The position numbers and the translations under genes are program-made. Source: Villigracilis sp024434165 (GTDB lineage Bacteria > Chloroflexota > Anaerolineae > Anaerolineales > Villigracilaceae). From it: 64,000 bases of DNA. Positions 1-9,005 of this stretch are shown piece by piece. A model generated the notes under the pieces. That model saw only the letters and a program-made list of their open reading frames with translations. It was not told where the DNA came from and did not search any database. The stretch lies in contig SZPK01000018.1 of the NCBI GenBank assembly GCA_030263665.1, positions 62,001-126,000 on the forward strand, read 5' to 3'. Within the stretch, counting starts at the first letter, position 1. Every line of letters begins with the position of its first letter.

Positions 1-1257
1 CTCTTCCCTGACCGTTCGGGCTGCGGCTCGCAGCGAGACATTGTCCAACGCCGATTCATCCAACCGCGAGAGCAGCGCGATCAAATAGCGCACATCTTCA
101 CGCACACGGCTGACGCTCCCCGGAATCGGCGCGGCTTTGTTCCCCACCCAGTGGATGGCTTCGCCGGTGGCGGTGGCGATGGCTTCGTAGGTCTTGGTCC
201 GCAGCAGTTCGGCGTTCGCCAGTTCGAGTTCCTTCATCAGTTTGGCGTTATTGATGGCAATCGCAATCTGGTCTGCCATCGCTTGCAGGGACGTGACATC
301 CTCCTCACTGAAGGCGTTGAGCTTGTCGCTTTGCACCGTTACCGCGCCAAGCGAGACGGAGTTCACCGTCAGCGGCAGAGCCATTTCGGAGCGGGTATCC
401 GGCAAAAACGGATTCTTGAAGCGCGATTCCTCTCCAGCAACATCCAGAGCGATTTGAGCCTGCTGGGTCAGGATTGCGCGTCCAATCATGGACTTGTCAT
501 CCACCGGCAGGCGGTAATGGGTATCGAGCATCCTTCTCCCGGCAGCGGCATAGCCCGCGCGCAGGACCGCCCATTGGTGGTCGTCCGAAATCAAAAAGAT
601 GCCGGAATAATAGAAATCAAACTCGCTGCAAATGATGTTGACCGTGTGCCTCAGCAGGTCGTTCAAATCCAGAATGGAGGTGACCATCTGCCCGACGCGC
701 GCGGCGGTTTCCAACAGTTTGTGACGCCGTTCGAGCATGGCAAACATCTTTTGGTTCTGCTGGAGCAGGTATTTGTTGCGCTCGACCGTGTTCGTGAGCA
801 GACGAATCTTATCTTCGATCTTTTCCGCCAGTTCCTGCTGATACTCGCGCAGGTATTCCTCGGCGTTTTCGAGTTCGTCCACCTTGCCGTGCAGGTACTC
901 CTCGACCAGTTGGACGAAGTCGCCGCCGATGGGCTTGGGAATGAATCCCACCGCGCCCGCCGCCAGCGCGCGTTCCTTGGCTCCCGGCGACGTATCCGCC
1001 GAGATGATGACGATGGGCGTGCGGGGCAGCATCTTTTTCAGGCGGGTCGCCGCCTCGTTGCCCGTAATGTGCGGCAGGTTGTGGTCGAGCAAAATCAGGC
1101 TGGGATGCGTCTCCTCCGCCAACTGCAAGCCGTCCAGCGGATTGGCGGCTTCCAGCACCACGTATTGATCTGCAAGCAAACGCCGCACCAGCGCACGGGA
1201 TTCGTCGCTGTCGGCAATGTAAAGCACCTGGGGGAGTTTGCGCGGATCGGAGGGCAT
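1..1257 (-). CDS. Response regulator receiver-GAF signalling protein, C-terminus outside window
   Basis: Reads from an ATG at 1257 leftward with no stop before base 1, so 419 N-terminal residues are visible. Residues about 8-125 form a receiver domain: acidic pair near D16/D18, phospho-acceptor D58 in LILLDHNLP, and the conserved lysine K108 in GFIPKPI. A charged coiled-coil stretch follows (about 130-185), then a GAF-like sensor domain (about 190-335). The last visible part contains an H-W-x-G-N-K block that may begin a histidine-kinase dimerisation helix; this is weak. Likely a hybrid sensor or response regulator acting in the cytoplasm. It lies downstream of the ABC genes on the same strand, separated by a tandem repeat. 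Confidence 0.8.
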   Translation of the reverse strand, partial: MPSDPRKLPQVLYIADSDESRALVRRLLADQYVVLEAANPLDGLQLAEETHPSLILLDHNLPHITGNEAATRLKKMLPRTPIVIISADTSPGAKERALAAGAVGFIPKPIGGDFVQLVEEYLHGKVDELENAEEYLREYQQELAEKIEDKIRLLTNTVERNKYLLQQNQKMFAMLERRHKLLETAARVGQMVTSILDLNDLLRHTVNIICSEFDFYYSGIFLISDDHQWAVLRAGYAAAGRRMLDTHYRLPVDDKSMIGRAILTQQAQIALDVAGEESRFKNPFLPDTRSEMALPLTVNSVSLGAVTVQSDKLNAFSEEDVTSLQAMADQIAIAINNAKLMKELELANAELLRTKTYEAIATATGEAIHWVGNKAAPIPGSVSRVREDVRYLIALLSRLDESALDNVSLRAAARTVREE

Positions 1258-1322
1258 GGAAGGATAAATGATGAAGGATGAATCCTGCGTATTGCGCATT
1301 ACGTGATACACATTACGTCGTG

Positions 1323-1402
1323 TACCTGTCTACCTGTTTACCTCTGTACCTGTTTACCTGTCTACCCGTTTACCTCTGTACCTGTTCACTTATCTACTTG
1401 TG
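1323..1402. repeat. Tandem array of ten 8-bp units (TACCTGTY type)
   Basis: Ten back-to-back octamers of consensus TACCTGTY or TACCTCTG run from 1323 to 1402 in strict 8-bp phase. The array lies between the ABC-cNMP gene and the receiver-GAF gene. Its last units overlap the 3' end of the ABC-cNMP gene, so that its final codons and TAG stop (1394-1396) are made of repeat sequence. Confidence 0.85.
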
Positions 1403-2590
1403 CACTCTTCTGCCAGCACGCGGATCCGCCGTGCGATGTTGTTCGAGTCTTTTCTGCACGATCCTCCCGACCGCTTCGACAGTGATCGGGGATTCCTCCA
1501 TCACGCGCATGAAATCGGCGCGGGGAAGGGTGAGCACTTCCACAGGCTCGCTGCCCGCGCGGACGTTGGCAATGGCTTTCCCGCCGCGCAGCAACTCGAC
1601 GTCGCCGAAGAACTGATCCGCGCCCAGCCGCGAAATCACGGTTTCCCTGCTGCGCACCTTCTTCAAGACCACTTCCACCTCGCCTTTGCGAATCATGAAG
1701 AAATGATCCACGCGCTCGTTTTGCGAAAGGATGGTCTCGCGCGGCTGGAACGTCCTGCGTTGGGCGATTTTGGTGAATTCCAGCATGTGACGGTGGCGCA
1801 GCTGCGGCAGGCAGCGCGAGATGGTCTCGTCAATCAGTTCGCCGTCGGAGATGATGATGTTGCGCTGGGTGCGCGAGGTCAACGACGGGTCGTGCGTGAC
1901 CATGACGATGGTCTTGCCCTGCTCCACGAAATGTTCGAAGATCTGGATGATGGTATCCGCCGAGCGCGTGTCGAGATTGCCGGTCGGTTCGTCCGCGATG
2001 AGGAGCGGCGGGTCGCACGCCATGGCGCGGGCAATCGCCGCCAGCTGCTGCTGTCCGGTCGAAACCAGCACGGGCAGTTTGTTGGCGAACTTTTCCAAGC
2101 CCACCAGTTTCAGCAATTCCATCGCGCGCTGGGGGCGTTCGTCGAAGTCGTACATGTCCACATAATCCATCGGGAGCATGACGTTTTCCAGCAGGGTCAG
2201 CATGGGCAGCAACTGGAAGAACTGAAAGACTATGCCGAGGTTCTTCCCGCGCCATTTCGAACGCGCGCTTTCGGTCACGCCGGTGTAGATGTCGTTGTGG
2301 TTGACGATGACCTGTCCCTCGGAGGGATGGTCAATGCCGGTGATCATGTTCAGCAGCGTGGATTTTCCGCTCCCCGACTTGCCGACGATGGAGACGAACT
2401 CTCCGCGGTTGATCATCAAGTCCACGCCTTTGAGGACGGTGAACTCCCCCGCCGCATTGGAGAAGCGCTTCACCACGCCGCGCATTTCGATGATCGCTTC
2501 CGGGGCGGCATCGCTCACATGGCGCGGAGCAGTTTTCGGCGGAGTCCGATGCGGATGCCGCGCCCGGCGTTCTTCGATTCGCTGAATCAT
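1394..2590 (-). CDS. MacB-type ABC ATPase fused to cyclic-nucleotide-binding domain
   Basis: A 398-residue fusion. After a basic N-terminal tail, residues about 33-255 are an ABC ATPase of the LolD/MacB/FtsE type: Walker A GKSGSGKST (70-78), Walker B LLIADEP (196-202), switch histidine H233. Residues about 268-385 are a cNMP-binding/CRP-like sensor domain with the typical beta-roll pattern (FFMIRKGEVEVVLK, FFGDVELLRGG). The ABC signature reads VSTGQQQ rather than LSGGQQQ, which could weaken ATP-driven closure. The ATG overlaps the stop of the upstream ABC gene by 4 bases (ATGA), indicating translational coupling. No FtsX/MacB permease is visible nearby. Inferred role: nucleotide-regulated ATPase partner in an export or lipoprotein-handling complex. 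Confidence 0.85.
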   Translation of the reverse strand: MIQRIEERRARHPHRTPPKTAPRHVSDAAPEAIIEMRGVVKRFSNAAGEFTVLKGVDLMINRGEFVSIVGKSGSGKSTLLNMITGIDHPSEGQVIVNHNDIYTGVTESARSKWRGKNLGIVFQFFQLLPMLTLLENVMLPMDYVDMYDFDERPQRAMELLKLVGLEKFANKLPVLVSTGQQQLAAIARAMACDPPLLIADEPTGNLDTRSADTIIQIFEHFVEQGKTIVMVTHDPSLTSRTQRNIIISDGELIDETISRCLPQLRHRHMLEFTKIAQRRTFQPRETILSQNERVDHFFMIRKGEVEVVLKKVRSRETVISRLGADQFFGDVELLRGGKAIANVRAGSEPVEVLTLPRADFMRVMEESPITVEAVGRIVQKRLEQHRTADPRAGRRVHK

Positions 2591-3321
2591 TTCCTGCGCC
2601 TCCCTTTGAGTCTGACATCCACGTTCCTCTCACCCTGCAACTCGCCATCCGCCAGGGTCAATGCGCGCGAAAAACGACCCGCCAGACCCATGTCGTGCGT
2701 GACCATGATGATGGTCTTGCCGCGTTCGGAGACGAGATGTTCAAAGACATCGAAAATATGGTCGGCTGTGACCGAATCCAAACTGCCTGTTGGTTCGTCG
2801 GCGACCAGAATATCCGGGTCGTTCGCCAGCGCGCGCGCAATCGCCACGCGCTGCTGCTGACCGCCGGAGATGAAAGCGGGAAGTTTGTCGGCATGTTCCT
2901 CGATCTCGACCAGCCGCAAAAGTTCCAGCGCGCGTTCGCGCGCCTCACGCGGTTTGAAATCCCCTGCCAGGTCAATGGGCAGGGTGATGTTTTCGACGAG
3001 CGTGAGCATGGGCAGCAGCTGAAACGACTGATAGACCACGCCCATCGTCCTGCCGCGCCAACTCGCTTTTTCGTCTTCGCTCAGGTCATGCACCGAAACG
3101 CGCTGCCCGCCCGAATTGACGATCACCTGCCCTTCGGAGAGCGAATCCACGCCGTTGATCATGTTGAGCAGGGTGGATTTTCCCGCGCCCGATTTCCCCA
3201 CCACGCCGAGGAATTCGCCCGCGTTCACGGTGAGGTTGATGTTCTTCAACGCCGGAAAATCCCCTGCGGCGGTGGAATAGGTTTTATTTACATTTCGCAG
3301 TTCAATGATGGGTGTGGACAT
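2587..3321 (-). CDS. MacB/LolD-family ABC transporter ATP-binding protein
   Basis: A 244-residue ABC ATPase. The start at 3321 (MSTPIIELRNV) is preferred over an upstream in-frame ATG because it matches the usual N-terminus of the family. Visible motifs: Walker A GKSGAGKST, Q-loop region YQSFQLLPMLT, intact signature ISGGQQQR, Walker B ILVADEPTGSLD and switch histidine in VTHDMG. It belongs to the group that pairs with FtsX-like permeases to move substrates out of, or act on, the membrane. It is co-transcribed and translationally coupled (ATGA) with the ABC-cNMP fusion; the two could form a heterodimer in which this subunit holds the canonical signature. The permease must be encoded elsewhere. 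Confidence 0.88.
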   Translation of the reverse strand: MSTPIIELRNVNKTYSTAAGDFPALKNINLTVNAGEFLGVVGKSGAGKSTLLNMINGVDSLSEGQVIVNSGGQRVSVHDLSEDEKASWRGRTMGVVYQSFQLLPMLTLVENITLPIDLAGDFKPREARERALELLRLVEIEEHADKLPAFISGGQQQRVAIARALANDPDILVADEPTGSLDSVTADHIFDVFEHLVSERGKTIIMVTHDMGLAGRFSRALTLADGELQGERNVDVRLKGRRRK

Positions 3322-3386
3322 AAATAGCGAATTTATTTTACCCCCTTTGTGCAAATTATCGCAAAAGGCTAATGTGCAACTTACTT

Positions 3387-4067
3387 TCAACCGTCCTGCA
3401 AGCAAGCCAGCAAATCCCGCACGGCGTCCTGCGGCTCCGAGTCCGTCAGCGCCAGCACGGGGAACGTGCCGAGCGAGTACACCTCGCGCATATTTTCCGT
3501 CAGCCGGTGTTTGGGAAGAATGCCCACTGCATTGGATTCGGAACCGACCGCATCAGACACCGCCTCCACACTGACAGCGACTCGTGCAAACGAAGCGGCG
3601 CTTCTTCCCTGCATCACGACCTGCTCGAACACTTCAAAGATATCCAACGCCGACGGATACACCCACACCTGCACCGACGGTTCTCCCTGCCCCGCGAACA
3701 ACGCCCGAACCTCCGCCAGCGAAAGGTTTTGCACCGCACTTTCGCGGTGCGCAACGACGAGAATCTCTTCTTCGCCAACCCGGTAGGCATAAGCGGACAA
3801 ATTTTCCGGTTCGCCAACACGCAGGGAAATATCCGGCGCATTTGCATTGACGTTGACCGCAACGGCTCGTTCGTTTGCGCAGGCAAACAATTCGCTCAGC
3901 CACGGCTGGGCAGAGGAAGTGGCATACGCCGATATGGTTTGGGTTGGCGCCGCTGGAGCGGGAGAAACACAGGAAATATGAAGGAAAGCGGAGAGAAGAA
4001 AGAGGACGATGGACGACAGACGATGGACGGTGGAATACGGTTTACGGTATGGAGGGTTGGGCGGCAT
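3387..4067 (-). CDS. Periplasmic-binding-type lipoprotein (PstS-like fold)
   Basis: 226 residues. The N-terminus carries a short basic region, a hydrophobic segment and a Cys near residue 33 (FLHISC), an imperfect lipobox. The body has the phrase LSLAEVRALFAGQ followed later by VSVEAVSDAVGSESNAVGIL, which is the pattern of PstS/phosphate-binding-like domains in the type II periplasmic binding protein superfamily. It lies 65 bp upstream of the two ABC ATPases on the same strand and may be transcribed with them, though such ATPases normally lack a binding protein. The n-region of the signal peptide is encoded by a short repeat of the CCATCGTC type. Substrate unknown. Confidence 0.65.
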   Translation of the reverse strand: MPPNPPYRKPYSTVHRLSSIVLFLLSAFLHISCVSPAPAAPTQTISAYATSSAQPWLSELFACANERAVAVNVNANAPDISLRVGEPENLSAYAYRVGEEEILVVAHRESAVQNLSLAEVRALFAGQGEPSVQVWVYPSALDIFEVFEQVVMQGRSAASFARVAVSVEAVSDAVGSESNAVGILPKHRLTENMREVYSLGTFPVLALTDSEPQDAVRDLLACLQDG

Positions 4068-4093
4068 GAGCGGTGAGCAGTTGCAAATGGCGG

Positions 4094-4906
4094 TTATTTG
4101 AAAATCAACACAACGATTCCGGCGAGCAGGCAGTACGCCGCGAAAATGTAGAGCGAATGTTTTCGGAGGTATCCCAACAGCCAGCGAATCGCCAGCCAGC
4201 CAACCGCCGCCGAGGCAGCGAAACCGGTGAACAGGATGGGAAGAAATTCGGTTGTGCCCGGCAGGAGGATGACTTGAACGGACTCATACAATCCCGCCGC
4301 CGTCAATATCGGCGCGGACATGAGAAAGGCGAAACGCGCGGCTGAAGGACGGTCGAAGCCGCGGAACATTGCGCCAGTCATCGTCGAGCCGGAGCGCGAG
4401 GCGCCAGGGAAAATCGCCAGCACCTGAAACAAGCCGACGGTCAGGGCATCCATCCACGTGGCGGATTCGAGCGTGCGGCTCTTTTTATCGAAATATTCCA
4501 CCGCCGTGAGGAGCAGCGCCGTAAACAGCAGGCGAATCCCAGCCCACAACAGCGGGTCGCCGGACATGCTCTTTACAAACTGGCTGAGAATCAAACCCGC
4601 CAAGCCCGCCGGGATGGTCGCAACGATCACCAGCCAGCCGAGGCGCGCGTGAAAATCGTCGAAGGGTTTTTTGTGCCTGATGCCGAGCAAAAACGCTTTT
4701 ACGATCTGCCAAAAATCCTGCCAGAAGAACAACAGCAGGGCAAGGACCGTCCCCAACTGGACGATGACGTTGAAGGAGAACGTCCTGTCGTTGGAAGGAA
4801 GCCCAAGCAGGCGGCTGAAGATGAATAGATGCGCGGTGGATGAAACGGGGATGAATTCGGTCAGTCCCTGAATGATGCCGAGGAAGAGGGCGTGGAGGAT
4901 GGTCAT
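4094..4906 (-). CDS. uppP: Undecaprenyl-diphosphatase
   Basis: A 270-residue polytopic membrane protein of the BacA/UppP family. It dephosphorylates undecaprenyl pyrophosphate at the membrane, recycling the lipid carrier for peptidoglycan and other wall polymers. The two catalytic loops are recognisable: EFIPVSSTAH near residue 17 and PGASRSGST near residue 165, with hydrophobic helices between them and at the C-terminus. Length is standard for the family. It is followed by the lipoprotein gene and preceded by tgt on the same strand with short gaps, so one transcript is possible. Confidence 0.95.
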   Translation of the reverse strand: MTILHALFLGIIQGLTEFIPVSSTAHLFIFSRLLGLPSNDRTFSFNVIVQLGTVLALLLFFWQDFWQIVKAFLLGIRHKKPFDDFHARLGWLVIVATIPAGLAGLILSQFVKSMSGDPLLWAGIRLLFTALLLTAVEYFDKKSRTLESATWMDALTVGLFQVLAIFPGASRSGSTMTGAMFRGFDRPSAARFAFLMSAPILTAAGLYESVQVILLPGTTEFLPILFTGFAASAAVGWLAIRWLLGYLRKHSLYIFAAYCLLAGIVVLIFK

Positions 4907-4927
4907 AGTCTGTTTTCAACACGAAGG

Positions 4928-6088
4928 TCACAAAGGTTTTTCGTCGTGTACTTTGTGCGCATCGTGACCTCCGTGTTTGATTCTCTTTGCATTATTCGAC
5001 CATTGACGGAGGAGTTCGGGTGCGCGCGATTCGAACGTCCCGTCTGCTATATAAATCCTGATCTGCTCCATCAACCGAATCAAGGCTCGCAAGTTATGAA
5101 TTGAGATCAACGTACCCGCCAGCAGTTCCTTTGCCACAATGAGATGGCGGATATACGCGCGGGTGAAGGTTTTGCAGGAGTAACAATCGCAGGTCTCGTC
5201 AATGGGCTGCTCGTCGCGGGCGAAGGAGGCGTTCATCAGGTTGAGGCGTCCCTCCGGCGCAAAGGCGGAGTGGTGGCGCGCCAGGCGGGTCGGCAGGACA
5301 CAATCGAAGATGTCCACGCCGCGCAGGACACCGTTGATCAAATCTTCGGGTGTGCCGACTCCCATCAGGTAGCGCGGCTTGTTTTCAGGCAGCAGCGGGG
5401 TGACCACATCCAGCATGGCGTGCATTTCCTTTTTGGTCTCGCCCACGGAGAGTCCGCCGATGGCGATGCCAGGGGTGTTGAGCGAGGCGATGAATTGGGC
5501 GGATTCCGCCCGCAAGGCAGGATTCACCCCACCCTGCACAATCCCGAACAAGGCTTGATCCCGACGCGTTTGCGCTTTGAGCGAGCGCTCCGCCCAGCGA
5601 TGCGTCCGCTGCATGGCGATTTTGCTGTACTTGTGATCGTTCGGGTCGGCGCACTCGTCAAACGCCATGATGATATCCGCGCCGAGGTTTTCCTGAATGG
5701 CGATGGACTTTTCGGGCGTGAAGCGATGCGTCGAGCCGTCAATGTGGCTTTTGAAGGTCACGCCGTCGTCATCAATTTTGCGGGTTTGTGCGAGGGAAAA
5801 AACCTGAAAGCCGCCCGAATCCGTGAGCATGGGCTTGTGCCATTGCATAAACTTGTGCAAGCCGCCCATGTCGCGCACCAGTTCGTCGCCGGGACGCAGG
5901 TAAAGGTGATAGGTGTTGCTCAACACCAGCGTGGCGTTGATCTCCTTGAGATGTTCGGGGGTGAGTGTTTTTACGGTGGCTTGCGTGCCGACGGGCGCAA
6001 AGACCGGTGTGACGAGGTCGCCGTGCGGCGTGGTGAAAATCCCCGCGCGGGCGCGGTTGTTTTTGGCTGTGATCTGGAATTGGAACAT
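4928..6088 (-). CDS. tgt: tRNA-guanine transglycosylase
   Basis: 386 residues. It exchanges guanine 34 for preQ1 in GUN-anticodon tRNAs during queuosine synthesis. Seen: the substrate-pocket motif MLTDSGGFQ with the catalytic Asp, the second Asp in GVDIFDCVLPTR, and the zinc site CDCYSCKTFTRAYIRH. The N-terminal FQITAKNNRARAG start is typical. The last residues (from about KRIKHGGHD) are not usual for the family and are encoded by a dispersed CACGAAGGTCACAAAGG-type repeat that reaches past the stop codon, so the tail is probably repeat-derived. No other queuosine genes lie in the window. Confidence 0.95.
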   Translation of the reverse strand: MFQFQITAKNNRARAGIFTTPHGDLVTPVFAPVGTQATVKTLTPEHLKEINATLVLSNTYHLYLRPGDELVRDMGGLHKFMQWHKPMLTDSGGFQVFSLAQTRKIDDDGVTFKSHIDGSTHRFTPEKSIAIQENLGADIIMAFDECADPNDHKYSKIAMQRTHRWAERSLKAQTRRDQALFGIVQGGVNPALRAESAQFIASLNTPGIAIGGLSVGETKKEMHAMLDVVTPLLPENKPRYLMGVGTPEDLINGVLRGVDIFDCVLPTRLARHHSAFAPEGRLNLMNASFARDEQPIDETCDCYSCKTFTRAYIRHLIVAKELLAGTLISIHNLRALIRLMEQIRIYIADGTFESRAPELLRQWSNNAKRIKHGGHDAHKVHDEKPL

Positions 6089-6218
6089 GGGAGCGATTAT
6101 AACGGGGGATGAGGATGATTAGAGAATTGGAGATTGGAGACTGGAGATCGAAGACCCGCTTCAAGTCTCGTTTGAGGTTGATTCGGTTTCAAGATGCCTT
6201 ATCTTCCCCACGCTCAAT

Positions 6219-7799
6219 TCAAATTTTTCGTGACCGTTTCTTTCTTATAGGATAAGTCGTTGTTTTGAAGAATGTTTTTTCATCGAACAACCGCATTTGG
6301 ATTGGAATTCCAGATTGCTCAATGACGTTATCAGGGATGGGTAATTTCTCCAACGAACGCGGTTCGACTTTTACCGCCCCATCACCATAGGATTTACCGA
6401 TCAGCGCAAGGTTGGCAGCCAAATTGGGATGACTCAGAATTTTCCAAAGGCGTTCCACATATTCTTTGTCATCATGTTTTGGATACACACAGAGGAAACC
6501 TGTGAGTGGAATTATTCTTGCAGTATTGCGGATAAATCGTGAGTTACGCCTGCCTAAATAGGCGAATAAAAATGGCGGAGGAACACGAGTTTCCATCTTG
6601 TACCAGGGTTTTCGCTGCGAGATAAGCGGTCGCTGAGGAAGCCCGATTTTTTCACCCACTTTAAGATACTGCTTCACCGCATCAGGATAAGCATCGTAAG
6701 GTTCGCCATTAAGGGACAAGAGCAGCGTTGGTCGTCCTTTTGCCTTAAGCGAATTTATTGTTTCTTTCGTGATCTCTTGCGTGGGAACATCGCGCGTTCG
6801 CCCAATTGCACGAACGAAATATCTTTCAGGAATATCCAATTTCTTCGCCTGCTCATCTGTCAGGAAAAAGAAATCGTTTGCGCCAGTGGCAACACCCCGA
6901 ACCACTTGAACAAAATCGCCAAGCACATATCTTCCTCTTTTTTCCGTGATTGGCGGACGAGATAACCCTGTTTCCAATCCCTCAAACAAATCACGTTCAA
7001 TAGCTTTCAACGCTTTTCCTTCCTCGGCAATAAAACCCGAGCCTACCCACGTTTTCAGAGCGTTCCCCTGAGGTTCGAAGCACTTCGCCCAGGCGAACTT
7101 TTCCTTCGGTTCTGAATTTTGGATAAAAAAGATAATCGGGTTAGTATCTACGCTGGGAAAGGGGGATGCTTCAGGGGCAAAGGTGACGACGGCATCCAGG
7201 CGATATTTCGTCGAAATCCATTGCCACAGATCGTTGGCAAATTTCCCTTCACACGTGTCAGCGGGCATGATGAAAGCGAGTCGCCCCTTCTCCCCCAATA
7301 GCGACAAGGCGCGAATTAGGAAATAAACATGCAATCCCGCGCGTCCATCCAATATCTTTCCAGTCGTTTGCAGGCATAAACGCTTCAGCCGCTCTTTATC
7401 CTCCATGGCAATTCGATGATGACGAATATAGGGCGGGTTGGCAACAATTGCCGATAATTTATTATTGGGAGGCTGAAAAACAAAATCACCAATCGTTACA
7501 CCATTAATATCCTCTTTCGTTAAGCCGTAGCCGATGGCTTGTTGCAATGCACTCGCATCAATGTCCATTCCAGAGAGAGAAACATAAAACCCTTTCTCTT
7601 TTGAGACCGCCTTTACTGCGCGAAAAAACGCTCCTGCACCTACAGCAGGATCGAATACTGTGCCGCTTTTTTCAGTAAGCACATATTCAACCATCGCTTC
7701 TGCCACCCAATCAGGAGTCCAAAACTGCCCCTTTTCCCGAAGCAACTCTCTTGCTTTGCCAGATGCAGGCAGTTTGTACGAGTTAATCTTCTTTTCCAT
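6219..7799 (-). CDS. N6-adenine DNA methyltransferase of a type II R-M system
   Basis: 526 residues. Motif I DPAVGAGAF (50-58) binds S-adenosylmethionine and motif IV NPPY (121-124) is the adenine amino-methylation loop; the order is that of gamma-class enzymes such as M.TaqI. The C-terminal half has a TaqI-type target-recognition region. Its ATG overlaps the end of the upstream nuclease gene by 17 bases, a typical coupled restriction-modification arrangement. If the partner is AccI-like, the expected target is GTMKAC. Function as protective methylase is inferred from motif and neighbour. Confidence 0.88.
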   Translation of the reverse strand: MEKKINSYKLPASGKARELLREKGQFWTPDWVAEAMVEYVLTEKSGTVFDPAVGAGAFFRAVKAVSKEKGFYVSLSGMDIDASALQQAIGYGLTKEDINGVTIGDFVFQPPNNKLSAIVANPPYIRHHRIAMEDKERLKRLCLQTTGKILDGRAGLHVYFLIRALSLLGEKGRLAFIMPADTCEGKFANDLWQWISTKYRLDAVVTFAPEASPFPSVDTNPIIFFIQNSEPKEKFAWAKCFEPQGNALKTWVGSGFIAEEGKALKAIERDLFEGLETGLSRPPITEKRGRYVLGDFVQVVRGVATGANDFFFLTDEQAKKLDIPERYFVRAIGRTRDVPTQEITKETINSLKAKGRPTLLLSLNGEPYDAYPDAVKQYLKVGEKIGLPQRPLISQRKPWYKMETRVPPPFLFAYLGRRNSRFIRNTARIIPLTGFLCVYPKHDDKEYVERLWKILSHPNLAANLALIGKSYGDGAVKVEPRSLEKLPIPDNVIEQSGIPIQMRLFDEKTFFKTTTYPIRKKRSRKI

Positions 7800-8742
7800 C
7801 GGCGAGTTCTCGTAAAATATCCAATGCTTCAGACCGCAACTTCATTGTTCCACCGTCAAAGTGAACATAAGGCAGAATATGACCATTTTTGTCGGTAATA
7901 CTTTTGGCGACAAGACGCGGCTCTTCTACAGAATCACCAAGCGGGTATCCGTAATGATAATAAAACTTGTAAAGCGCTTTTTTCGTCGTCGCTCCGCCCG
8001 GCGCCTGGAATGTTTGGACTGTCGGCAGAATGTAACCTTCGCCAATCAATCGCTGGGCTTCATCAAGCGCAACGCCAAACGCCATGTCAAAGAAAACATG
8101 CCAAATATGTATCGGAATTCCAATTCTATCCTGCCATGTTTGCAATGGTTCTCGATCCTCTTCCTTCACAATGATCGTTGGCAAAACAGCATTCTTTTTC
8201 AAGCCAGGTTTTCCATCCAGACGTTTCTGCGGTCTCAATTCAGCGCCATAGTCAGGCATCAAAGCCCCTTTCCACAAGCTGTTTTCACATTCTACTGCTA
8301 GAATGGCTTTTGAAAGGAGATGCTGCATATTCTCGTCATCCTCAACGGTAAATGGCAACTCGGAAGTACCACCAAGAGTTTCGATTAATTTCGTAACAAT
8401 GTTCTGATCTGCCTTCTTGAAAACCAATAAGTCGGGCCGTTTGATTGCGCCTAATCCAGCTGCTTCCAAGCGTTCAAAATAAAGTTCGAAGGCACGCACA
8501 TCATCATCGGGAGCGGCACCACTCGGTCCATACGGTATCGCAAAGAATTCGCCAGTTTCATTGACTGCCTGAGTAATGCGTTCTTCGCTCCATACACCCT
8601 GCGACCAGCGCATTAGGAAATCGCTTCCACGTAAGCGTCGTGGGTTCAGGAAGAAATTTGCCCATTCAACAGGGGGATGTCCATTGAATTGGAGTTTGGT
8701 GTCTTCAGTACAGACGCTCAATGCTTCTTCAAATAAATGCAT
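7783..8742 (-). CDS. Type II restriction endonuclease, AccI-like
   Basis: 319 residues, directly upstream of and overlapping the methyltransferase. The segment RGSDFLMRWSQGVWSEE (about 38-54), the YGPSG block and KRPDLLVF (101-108) resemble what I recall of the AccI nuclease family (RE_AccI). A plausible PD-(D/E)xK-type centre is D104 with E151/E153 in LAVECENS. The assignment to AccI specificity is from memory of the family pattern; the role as the cognate nuclease is well supported by gene order. Codon use looks slightly more AT-rich than neighbouring genes, consistent with acquisition by transfer. Confidence 0.68.
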   Translation of the reverse strand: MHLFEEALSVCTEDTKLQFNGHPPVEWANFFLNPRRLRGSDFLMRWSQGVWSEERITQAVNETGEFFAIPYGPSGAAPDDDVRAFELYFERLEAAGLGAIKRPDLLVFKKADQNIVTKLIETLGGTSELPFTVEDDENMQHLLSKAILAVECENSLWKGALMPDYGAELRPQKRLDGKPGLKKNAVLPTIIVKEEDREPLQTWQDRIGIPIHIWHVFFDMAFGVALDEAQRLIGEGYILPTVQTFQAPGGATTKKALYKFYYHYGYPLGDSVEEPRLVAKSITDKNGHILPYVHFDGGTMKLRSEALDILRELADGKED

Positions 8743-8926
8743 GTCTGGTTTCTCCCAATCAAATTATACCTTCGTATTTATTGCCTTTAATGCAAAATGT
8801 CCTTCACATACGTGCCAAATCCTTCAATTTCCATCACTTCCTCCACTCTGGGAATCCTCACTCCTTTCGCGTTATTTTCCCGCCACTCAACACCCCCACG
8901 ACATAACGCAGCGAAGATTAAAAGCG

Positions 8927-8965
8927 CGGCAACCCACCTGCAATCTCCGAGCAGGTGGGTTGCCG
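8927..8965 (-). terminator. Terminator-like hairpin after the DUF4352-like lipoprotein gene
   Basis: A perfect 15-bp inverted repeat (8927-8941 with 8951-8965, 9-base loop) lies 40 bases past the stop of the minus-strand lipoprotein gene; reading minus, the stem is followed by a short TTTT. The rest of the 8743-9005 gap shows no gene. Confidence 0.7.
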
Positions 8966-9005
8966 TCGAAACAGGAACAGGTGAAGGTCTGGAAAGAGGC
9001 GGTTT

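Noticed and set aside
151..1281. Plus-strand open frame of 376 residues near the window start
   Set aside because: Low-complexity shadow of the receiver-GAF gene on the minus strand, which shows clear motifs and has no stop in the window.
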